Origin: Bacteroidales bacterium
GTDB lineage: Bacteria > Bacteroidota > Bacteroidia > Bacteroidales > UBA10428
Reading direction: 5' to 3'
NCBI GenBank assembly: GCA_003508755.1
Contig: DNTK01000246.1
Span: forward strand, 1-9,588
DNA length: 9,588 bases
Below the pieces are notes generated by a model. That model saw only the letters and a list, made by a program, of their open reading frames with translations. It had not been told where the DNA came from and ran no database searches. The translations under genes and the position numbers were made by a program. This document shows, in pieces, positions 1 to 6,028 of this stretch (within the stretch, counting starts at the first letter, position 1; each line of letters opens with the position of its first letter).

Positions 1-1
1 T

Positions 2-886
2 GAGTTAGGTTGGTACGATTATGGAGCCAGAATGTATGATCCCGCCATAGGGAGATGGCATGTAATGGATCCAGCATTGGAGGAATACAATGATTTAACT
101 CCATACTGTTACGTTGCAAATATGCCTTTAATTGCTGTCGATCCTGATGGGAAAAGGATATCAATTATTGGAAGCAAGGAATATGAGAAACAGGTTATAT
201 GGGAATTAGCTCTTTTAGCGTCCAAAAGTGATAAGGGTAATGAATTGGTAATGGATGCAATTATGTCCAAGCGTACTTTAGTGATTGCTGAGGGCAAAGA
301 TGAAGTAATGAGTTTTGCTAAAAATGAGATAAAAAAGGGAGGAGCAGATCATGAAGTATTACTTTTCGATGCTTTTAATTCGGGAGGATACCTTTCTGAA
401 GCAAACGGTCATAACGGGCAGAAATTAGCAAAAAATGCTCAAACTACTCTTGCACATGAGTTTTCACATTTCCTTAGTCCATTAAAAGGAGAACTTACAG
501 ATAAGAATGGATATGGTTTATTTGCTGCTGATGAAGTTAATGCTGTTGAAAATGAAAATATCGTTAGGAAGCAGCTAAACATGGATGTAAGAACTCACTA
601 TGATGGAGTTAGAGTTTATGGAAAAGGTATTTCAAAATACACTTATACTAAACATGGCACGACCTATGAGGGATATAAATTAGTAAATAAGAGTAACTAT
701 GGTTCTTATAAAAATAGTTATTCTAATGCTCAGAAAAGTACAACGGTATTAAATCTTATTTCCGGTAAGAGGATTCCATATAATAATGAATACTATAGAG
801 GACTTCATAAACTGAGAGTAGATCTAAAAAATCCAGCAACTAAGACACAATATATTATATATTGGAAACACAAAAAACCTCTGTAA
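2..886 (+). CDS. RHS repeat-associated core protein, 3' end, with NleD/M91-like zinc metallopeptidase toxin domain
   Basis: The reading frame is open from base 2, so this is the C-terminal part of a longer protein that starts outside the window; the ATG at 32 is internal. The first ~50 residues form the RHS-associated core end: a YDYGARMYDPAIGRW motif followed by MDP, PYCYVAN and the closing DPDG (bases ~14-151). After that hinge comes a variable tip of about 240 residues. It contains HEFSH (H codon at 455), a zinc-binding HExxH helix, followed ~30 residues later by an acidic ENENIVRKQL segment and RTHYDG. This arrangement resembles the M91/NleD-type metallopeptidases found at the ends of polymorphic toxins. 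By analogy with RHS toxins, the shell encapsulates the tip, which is delivered to a rival cell and cleaves an unknown protein. The secretion route cannot be seen here. A lipoprotein gene starts one base after the stop, as expected for an immunity partner. The RHS part is certain; the M91 assignment is from motifs only. Confidence 0.85.
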   Translation, partial: ELGWYDYGARMYDPAIGRWHVMDPALEEYNDLTPYCYVANMPLIAVDPDGKRISIIGSKEYEKQVIWELALLASKSDKGNELVMDAIMSKRTLVIAEGKDEVMSFAKNEIKKGGADHEVLLFDAFNSGGYLSEANGHNGQKLAKNAQTTLAHEFSHFLSPLKGELTDKNGYGLFAADEVNAVENENIVRKQLNMDVRTHYDGVRVYGKGISKYTYTKHGTTYEGYKLVNKSNYGSYKNSYSNAQKSTTVLNLISGKRIPYNNEYYRGLHKLRVDLKNPATKTQYIIYWKHKKPL

Positions 887-887
887 A

Positions 888-1514
888 ATGGCAAAGATTA
901 ATTTTTCCATCATATTTATTTCATTATCAATTATATCATGCAAATATGAACGAAATTCCTACGATTTATCAAAGTTATACATTGAAGAGTGGAACCAAGA
1001 AATCATAGGAAAAATAGAATATATGTGTAATGTTGACACATTACAAAATGTGAATTTATTACCTCCGATAATACTTGATAGTGGAGATACTATTTATACC
1101 CTACAGGAAGATGTAGAAAACAAATTATTAAGAAGAAAACGACTATTATTAAAAGCTGCGAAATATGATAACCAAATAATGACTTCGAAAAAACTAAAAG
1201 TGTTTGAGGTGCATTATTCCGAAAAGTCATTTTTGTATCTACTTAATCCAAAATCTAAAAAATATAGTAAGATAGAAATTGATGTCTCAAATGATCAGAT
1301 AATGGTGTCTTCAAATAGAGATGCTCAAGATAAGGAAAATTCCTATAATGAATTATTCCATTCATTGGAAGGGTATCTATTTGAGATGAATGATTCATGT
1401 GTAATCGAAAATGGACCGATAAATAGTTTAATAATTGTTTCAGACTTAATAAAGAATGACGATGGCTTAATTGCAAACGTTAGAAGTATTCAGCTAGATG
1501 CTATTGAATATTAA
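888..1514 (+). CDS. putative immunity lipoprotein for the RHS metallopeptidase toxin
   Basis: This 208-residue protein begins one base after the toxin stop codon, so the two are almost certainly co-transcribed and probably translationally coupled. Residues 4-17 are hydrophobic and end in a lipobox (SIISC, Cys18), predicting signal peptidase II cleavage and a lipid anchor. The mature part is rich in Lys, Glu, Asp and Ile with no motif I recognise; it has a very basic stretch around residues 82-92 (KLLRRKRLLLKAA) and many predicted beta segments towards the C-terminus. Position directly behind an RHS toxin tip is the classic place for the cognate immunity gene, so I infer that role. If right, protection happens in the periplasm or at the outer membrane rather than in the cytoplasm. 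Alternatives are an accessory secretion lipoprotein or an unrelated cargo gene. Confidence 0.6.
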   Translation: MAKINFSIIFISLSIISCKYERNSYDLSKLYIEEWNQEIIGKIEYMCNVDTLQNVNLLPPIILDSGDTIYTLQEDVENKLLRRKRLLLKAAKYDNQIMTSKKLKVFEVHYSEKSFLYLLNPKSKKYSKIEIDVSNDQIMVSSNRDAQDKENSYNELFHSLEGYLFEMNDSCVIENGPINSLIIVSDLIKNDDGLIANVRSIQLDAIEY

Positions 1515-1675
1515 TAGGGTTGCAATTGAAAGCAGGTTTAATTAAATAGAATCATTATAAATAATGTGATATTTAGAAGATTTTCTTAAATCATGGGTGA
1601 CAAATTAAGCGTTAATGGAATATATAGTTATAGGATTATAATGTATACTTCATTTCATATTCAAACCCCATTTCA

Positions 1676-1876
1676 ATGTCACTAAAAAAATATGTCGAGA
1701 TTTATTTTCAATTAGAAAATCTCATTCGTTTTGAGCAAACAGGTTCACCTCAGGAATTATCAAGTAAATTAAATGTTTCCGAGCGTCAGGTATTCAACTA
1801 TATACGGGACCTAAAGGAGTTAGGTCTACAAATAAAATTCTCGCAGGAAAAGAACACTTACCTGTTTGTAAACTAA
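1676..1876 (+). CDS. small stand-alone helix-turn-helix DNA-binding protein
   Basis: The product has 66 residues and consists of little more than one winged-helix-type HTH. Residues ~25-47 (SPQELSSKLNVSERQVFNYI) read as helix-turn-recognition helix of the HTH_11/DeoR style, followed by RDLKELGLQIKFS and a short beta wing ending NTYLFVN. There is no ligand-binding or dimerisation domain, so it is either a minimal regulator or the surviving N-terminus of a larger one; the clean stop and compact wing argue for a complete small protein. It lies alone between the RHS/immunity pair and the C10 peptidase pair, with 161 bases before it and 235 after. That placement makes it a candidate local regulator of one or both modules, which is inference. 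No clear promoter or operator is visible upstream. Confidence 0.7.
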   Translation: MSLKKYVEIYFQLENLIRFEQTGSPQELSSKLNVSERQVFNYIRDLKELGLQIKFSQEKNTYLFVN

Positions 1877-2111
1877 TAGATTCATTCAAAATAAACAAAC
1901 TGTAATAATATTTCAGTGAAAAAGAAGTTATTTGTACTATTAATGAAATTAGATTAGTAGAAGCACGCCATTTATTAATTGTTATAATAGATACAGTTAA
2001 AGAGTTAGAGGAAAAAGAAGAAGGTCACTCTTGAAATGAGATTATTCTTGAGGTGATCTATAATTGACCATCTAATCAATGAATTTTTATACAACCAACT
2101 TATATTATGTT

Positions 2112-3419
2112 ATGAAAACACAACCAAAACAGTTAATTTACCTATTATTTATTATAGTATTATTTTCCTGTCAAAAGGAAGAAATTGCACTTGAACTATG
2201 TCATAATTCATTAAATCCATCATCAGATGATGTATCCCTTGATTTGGCATCAGAGGTGGCATTAAACTTTTCAAATAAGGCAAAATTCCAGAATCAGAAT
2301 AATAAGTTAAAAGGTTCTTCTTCAGAAACTAATTTTATCGATAGAGAAATTGGTGATGTTTTAGTAGCTCCGAGTGAGGATGGTTCACCTGCTTTGTATA
2401 TAATTAATTTCAATCCAAAAGGTTATGTGATAATTTCAGGTACACAAAAGGAAAGTCCCATTTTGGGTTATTCAGAAAATAGTACTTTTAGGTTAGATAG
2501 CATCCCAATAACAATAGCTTTCTGGATTGCAGACCGGATGGATAAAATACAAGTCTTAAAAAATATTGACGATTTATTTATTCCAGATAATATTGAGTAT
2601 GAGTGGTCTTATCAACGAGCACCTGATCCTGAGTTAGATCCTATTACAGATCCAGAGGAGTTACCTGAAGGTATGCCGGGAGGTGTTACCCTAGAGCAAA
2701 AAGGACCATTATTAGAAACAACATGGGGACAATGGTGGGGCTATAATACTTATCTTGACCCGATAAATGGAGAGTTGCCTCCTACTGGTTGCGTTGCCAC
2801 AGCAATGGCTCAGGTGATGAAATTCCATGAACATCCATCAACGTATGATTGGAGTTTAATGCCAAATACATATGGCACGAATGAAACGGCTTTACTTATG
2901 TATGATATTGGCGACGCGGTTGATATGACATATAATTTAAATGGTTCTGGAGCGGATATGGTTGATGCAAAAAATGCTTTAGTTAATGATTTCGGTTATT
3001 CTACTTCAGTGAATTATATTAATTTTAATGTTAATACAGTTGCAATTGAATTATCACACAACCGCCCGGTAATAATGGATGGCTATCATACTTATTATAC
3101 AACATCTAGTGGGTGGTGGATTTTTGAGCAAACTACTCATCATTATGAAGATGGCCACGCTTGGGTCTGTGACGGGTACAAAAGGAATAAATATTGCACC
3201 ATATACAATGCTGGTAAGTTAAATGAATATCGGGAGTATGATTATGGTCCTTATTACCTGCATATGAATTGGGGTTGGAGTGGTTCAGGTATGGGAAGTA
3301 TTGATAACAATGGTTGGTTTAAATATGATGATTGGGAAATAAATGGTGTGAGTACCTCAGATGGGACGCATTATAACTTTCAACATAAGAAGAAATGTAT
3401 AATAGGAATAAAACCTTAA
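2112..3419 (+). CDS. C10 family (streptopain-like) cysteine peptidase lipoprotein
   Basis: I prefer the ATG at 2112 over the in-frame ATG at 2079, because it puts a normal lipoprotein signal directly at the N-terminus: MKTQPKQ, a hydrophobic run, then LFSC as the lipobox. The product is then 435 residues. A Spi-like prodomain follows (to about residue 130), including the GYVIISG segment typical of these propeptides. An acidic, proline-rich linker (PDPELDPITDPEELPEG) leads to the papain-fold domain. Its active site is complete: PTGCVATAMAQVMKFH holds the nucleophile Cys (bases 2790-2792), EDGHAWVCDGYK holds the His (bases 3156-3158), and HMNWGWSGSG gives the Asn/Trp motif. The family cleaves proteins outside the cell after removal of the propeptide; here the enzyme should be anchored to a membrane. 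C10 enzymes in Bacteroides are often found beside small inhibitor genes, and a small lipoprotein gene starts three bases after this stop. Confidence 0.93.
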   Translation: MKTQPKQLIYLLFIIVLFSCQKEEIALELCHNSLNPSSDDVSLDLASEVALNFSNKAKFQNQNNKLKGSSSETNFIDREIGDVLVAPSEDGSPALYIINFNPKGYVIISGTQKESPILGYSENSTFRLDSIPITIAFWIADRMDKIQVLKNIDDLFIPDNIEYEWSYQRAPDPELDPITDPEELPEGMPGGVTLEQKGPLLETTWGQWWGYNTYLDPINGELPPTGCVATAMAQVMKFHEHPSTYDWSLMPNTYGTNETALLMYDIGDAVDMTYNLNGSGADMVDAKNALVNDFGYSTSVNYINFNVNTVAIELSHNRPVIMDGYHTYYTTSSGWWIFEQTTHHYEDGHAWVCDGYKRNKYCTIYNAGKLNEYREYDYGPYYLHMNWGWSGSGMGSIDNNGWFKYDDWEINGVSTSDGTHYNFQHKKKCIIGIKP

Positions 3420-3422
3420 ATT

Positions 3423-3866
3423 ATGAAGTACATTAGTTTAATTATTTTATTGACAATGTTTGCAAGCTGTGATAATGATGACACCTCACAACCGGGTACT
3501 TTTATTTCTACAGTTCTAGAGTTTACTTTCGAAGATATTGAAGGAAACGATTTGCTGGATCCAAGTTTCAATAACGCATATAACCATTCAGATATAGAGG
3601 TATTTGTTCTTGCAGATGGAGAAAAGAAAATCCTTGCAAATCTGGAATCACCTCATTTTATTTCAAACGAAAGAGGCATTTACTCTATGTTTATTGACTT
3701 ATCGAATGATACAACCTACCTTAAACTATCTGAAGCTATCACCGATACATTTAGGTGCCAGAAAGAAATAGGAGGTAATTATCAATATCTTAGTAAGGTG
3801 TGGTACAATAATGAAATGATCTGGAGTAAAGAAGATAAAACTTCATATGTTAAAATTGTGAAGTAA
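3423..3866 (+). CDS. small lipoprotein, candidate inhibitor or partner of the C10 peptidase
   Basis: The gene begins three bases after the C10 stop codon, so the two form an operon. The 147-residue product starts MKYISLIILLTMFASC, a textbook lipoprotein signal with the lipid-bearing Cys at residue 16, then an acidic DNDD spacer that is typical of exported Bacteroidota lipoproteins. The mature ~130 residues are beta-rich, with an LEFTFEDIEGNDLLDP segment near the N-terminus and a C-terminal WYNNEMIWSKED segment. I do not recognise the family securely. Known C10 peptidases come with Spi or staphostatin-like inhibitors encoded next door, which makes an inhibitor or self-protection role the leading idea; it rests on position and size, not on a motif. 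It could instead be a generic surface lipoprotein. Confidence 0.6.
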   Translation: MKYISLIILLTMFASCDNDDTSQPGTFISTVLEFTFEDIEGNDLLDPSFNNAYNHSDIEVFVLADGEKKILANLESPHFISNERGIYSMFIDLSNDTTYLKLSEAITDTFRCQKEIGGNYQYLSKVWYNNEMIWSKEDKTSYVKIVK

Positions 3867-3941
3867 TACAGGCTTATGTGTTGATAGACTTACTCACTTT
3901 ATTAAGTGTAAATAGAATATCAATAAAAATAGCTAAATAAA

Positions 3942-3963
3942 CTTCACAATTTCTTCACAATTC
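3942..3963. repeat. two tandem 11-bp repeats (CTTCACAATTT / CTTCACAATTC)
   Basis: Two copies of an 11-bp unit lie head to tail at 3942-3952 and 3953-3963 and differ only at the last base. A third, weaker copy (CTTTACAATTG, 3968-3978) follows after four bases. They sit directly on and upstream of a possible -7 element, so they could be a regulator binding site; chance is possible in such AT-rich DNA. Confidence 0.5.
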
Positions 3964-3964
3964 A

Positions 3965-3972
3965 TATCTTTA
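3965..3972 (+). promoter_or_regulatory. possible Bacteroidota -7 promoter element (TATCTTTA)
   Basis: TATCTTTA matches seven of eight positions of the Bacteroidota -7 consensus TAnnTTTG. No good -33 TTTG is present at the usual spacing. A start near 3979 would give a transcript of about 100 bases ending at the terminator at 4048-4077. Confidence 0.3.
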
Positions 3973-3978
3973 CAATTG

Positions 3979-4078
3979 CTTAAAACATTGAAAATTAATT
4001 AAATGTATGAATTTGGTTTCAATCCGCTCGGAACCTCCACCTATGATAGACCTCACGATTGACGTGGGGTCTTTTTTG
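3979..4078 (+). ncRNA. candidate short transcript (~100 nt) with tRNA 3'-end-like segment and terminator
   Basis: Between the possible promoter at 3965 and the terminator at 4048-4077 lies a stretch that no protein gene explains. It contains a hairpin GGTTTC (4015-4020) / GGAACC (4030-4035) with a 9-base loop. The same bases can be read as the 3' end of a tRNA: half T-stem and T-loop GGTTTCAATCC, an acceptor strand CGGAACC, discriminator T and CCA (4037-4039). The 5' part of a tRNA (D and anticodon arms) is absent, and the T-loop departs from TTCRANY, so this is not an intact tRNA. A 19-codon ORF (4003-4062) ends inside the terminator stem. The alternatives are a small regulatory RNA, a leader peptide, or a displaced tRNA end left by an integrated element. 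Confidence 0.25.
4048..4077 (+). terminator. rho-independent terminator
   Basis: AGACCTCAC (4048-4056) pairs with GTGGGGTCT (4064-4072) over nine base pairs with one G-U, around a 7-base loop, and is followed by a T run. It is strong and correctly oriented for + strand transcription. It ends the lipoprotein operon or the short candidate transcript in front of it. Confidence 0.8.
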
Positions 4079-4244
4079 CTTTAGGGCAGCTTTTCAAGCA
4101 ACATTCAAAACTAAATTTAACAATAAAAAAAAAAGTTATCCCTCAAAAACTAGTCCGGATACTATTTCAGAGGTAGAGGCACTTAAGGAGAGGTTAATAG
4201 CATTTTGGAATAAAAACAAGTATGTTTTGGAGAAATCAAGATAA
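4050..4244 (+). pseudogene. orphan reading frame, possible 3' remnant of a gene
   Basis: This frame is open from the terminator stem to a TAA at 4242-4244. It has no ATG; the only possible start is a TTG inside the terminator hairpin at 4059, which is implausible. The second half reads like real protein, with a charged helical tail (SEVEALKERLIAFWNKNKYV, then LEKSR). The most likely reading is a fragment of a lost gene whose 5' end was replaced by the sequence ending at the terminator. I do not recognise the family, and chance openness in AT-rich DNA remains possible. Confidence 0.2.
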
Positions 4245-4307
4245 AAACTTTTTATATCAGGTTTCATAATATATAAGTGATAATACACCATAACTGAGAA
4301 TAAAACA

Positions 4308-4339
4308 AAACCCACCTTAAGAATCTTTCAGGTGGGTTT
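4308..4339. terminator. bidirectional rho-independent terminator
   Basis: AAACCCACCT (4308-4317) and AGGTGGGTTT (4330-4339) form a perfect 10-bp stem with a 12-base loop. A-rich DNA on the left gives a U-rich tail for - strand transcripts, and TTTAATTT follows on the right. It lies 23 bases past the stop of the - strand glycosyltransferase, so its main job is probably to end that transcript. Confidence 0.75.
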
Positions 4340-4361
4340 AATTTGAAACTCCAATATTTGA

Positions 4362-5828
4362 TTAGTATATTAAACTAGGTGATTTAAGTCGATAGACTTT
4401 TATAGAACCTTTTTCTAGTATTAATTCACCTAATAAAGGCGCAATTTCGTAATTTTCATCTATCACTCTAGAATCGGAGTAAATATACTCAGCTCCCTTC
4501 AAAATCATAGATTCAAGTTTTTCTCTTGACAAAGAATTATGGGAAAATCCCCATCCTTTTTTGTCAATATAATAAAAGAAAATATAGTAGGATTCGTCAT
4601 TTCCTGCAACAACTAAAGATTCAGAAGGTACTGCATTCCTTAACTCCTCCTTAAATACCAACAAATCTTTATTAAAGCCTGGATTATTAGTATCCCATCT
4701 ACCTGCCATTCGCAAATAGCAGGTAAATGGTAATATTATCAATAGAATATATACCACGTAGGTATATATTTTCTTATCTAATTGAAGCATGTTATATGCT
4801 CCATAACCTACTAAGATAAACAGTATCGGAAGAAAAGGAAATAGATAATAGTCATGTACTTTACCTATCATATTAATCTCAAAAAAGAAATAAAACAAAA
4901 CTGCTAAGCTCCATACAAAAATCAATATAAACCTCTTATCCTTAAATGCTTTATTCTTAATTAAAAAATAGAATCCCGCTATGAAAAATATAACTGAACC
5001 GTAGTTAAGAAGTAGTTCTGGTAGAGTAGATACTAGATTATGGTTTAAATAATCAAGTATTGTTCTTACAGAAACCTGATTGTTTAAGATCCCACTGACT
5101 ATACCATTACCATGCCATTGTGGAATAACATTTAGATACCATAAAGCGGGAAAAACAATTGGAAAGAAAAATATTGAACCATTACTTAAACTCTTAACCT
5201 TAACAGAAGATCTAAAAAACTCAAGAAGAAAGAAGGTAAATGGTACTGCATAATAAATCACAAACGGAAGTTTACAAAGAGTACCAATTGCTAACAGAAA
5301 TCCACCAGTAAAAAGATGCCAAAGTTTTTTCTTTTTGAACCAAGAAAAAAAGAAAACTAATCCCCATATTGAACAACAAAGTGCCAAATTATCAGGTAAT
5401 GGATTAATGGTATAATAATAGAAGCTGGGAGAAAAACTAAATGCCCAGGCCCCAATAAGTGATAATATTGTTTTATTAAATAATACCTCTAGAATTTTGT
5501 AAATTCCTGCTATTGAAAACAAGCCAATTAACAACATAAATAACCTAGTAATAATCAAATGGTTTCCAAAACCTTTGTATTGCAGTGCTACCAGCCATTG
5601 CATTAGAGGAAACTCCATCCTGAATATTCCATCGCCATCACCCCTGTGATTGCGTCGAGGATTAAGGATGTTCATATCTTCCTCATAGAAATTATTGATG
5701 GTCGATTAAGTTTGGGTTTGTCTCCATGCATGAAAACTAATCACTTCTTTGGTTAGATGTGGCATATGCATGAAAAAGCTGATAAATGCTATACCCAGTA
5801 AAACAAAGTATTTTATTCTATAACTCAT
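4362..5828 (-). pseudogene. glycosyltransferase family 39 (PMT/ArnT-like) membrane protein, interrupted by an in-frame stop
   Basis: The intact-looking 3' part (5675-4362) encodes 437 residues with about ten hydrophobic helices and a short C-terminal soluble tail. It carries the FRMEFPLMQWLVAL segment seen in dolichol/undecaprenyl-phosphate-sugar-dependent transferases of the GT39/PMT group, which move lipid-linked sugars to proteins or glycans on the outer face of the inner membrane. The same frame continues upstream to an ATG at 5828. That 51-codon extension supplies the missing first membrane helix (YFVLLGIAFISFFM) and the family's luminal HAWRQTQT motif, then NNFYEED leading into NILNPRRN. 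A single TAA at 5708-5706, codon 41, breaks it. A TAGTTTTG promoter box sits 25 bases before the ATG at 5828, supporting that as the original start. Translation from the ATG at 5675 would lack helix 1 and the WRQ loop and is unlikely to be active. A sequencing error or recoding are the alternatives. Confidence 0.8.
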
Positions 5829-5852
5829 TAGTAAGTACAATATTAAACCCTA

Positions 5853-5860
5853 CAAAACTA
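5853..5860 (-). promoter_or_regulatory. Bacteroidota -7 promoter element (TAGTTTTG) for the glycosyltransferase gene
   Basis: On the - strand TAGTTTTG fits TAnnTTTG at every position and would start transcription near 5846, about 18 bases before the ATG at 5828. The -33 element is weak (TTTTAG, 18 bases upstream). It supports the long reading frame rather than the start at 5675. Confidence 0.45.
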
Positions 5861-5868
5861 TGATTTAA

Positions 5869-5964
5869 TTGGAAATAGCTAAAATCATTATTTTGACAAT
5901 ACCTTACTATAATAAAAACATTGGAATTCCTAATTCTATTTTAGATTTCATAGTAAACAAGTAG
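5869..5964 (+). pseudogene. N-terminal remnant of a family 2 glycosyltransferase
   Basis: In this frame the + strand reads LEIAKIIILTIPYYNKNIGI then PNSILDFIVNK and stops. The pattern of a hydrophobic beta strand, IPYYNK, and an amphipathic helix with SIL matches the start of GT-A family 2 glycosyltransferases (IIIPxYN, nucleotide-sugar binding strand). Nothing of the DxD region or the rest of the ~250-residue domain follows: the frame ends at TAG 5962, and a GH16 gene on the other strand begins 65 bases on. It has only a TTG in place of a start codon. I take it as the stub of a deleted gene; it overlaps the upstream region of the - strand GT39 gene. Confidence 0.4.
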
Positions 5965-6028
5965 AAGAATTAGCATTGATATATTCTTAAGATAATCCTT
6001 TAACTAATTACCAAAAAAAATGTCTAAT

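Noticed and set aside
1593..1685. 30-codon ORF starting MGDKLSVNGIYSYR and overlapping the start of the HTH gene
   Set aside because: No motif, no signal, and its end overlaps the better supported HTH gene in another frame.
1909..2034. Open frame of 41 codons reading YFSEKEVICTINEIRLVEAR and a Glu/Lys-rich tail, ending TGA
   Set aside because: It has no ATG or good alternative start and no recognisable motif; it may be a remnant but could equally be chance.
4017..4027. GTTTCAATCCG, resembling the start of some CRISPR repeats
   Set aside because: Only one copy in the window and no spacer-repeat periodicity or cas gene.
4003..4062. 19-codon ORF MYEFGFNPLGTSTYDRPHD ending in the terminator stem
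   Set aside because: It could be a leader peptide, but codons simply follow the hairpin and tRNA-like bases; I mention it only under the candidate transcript.
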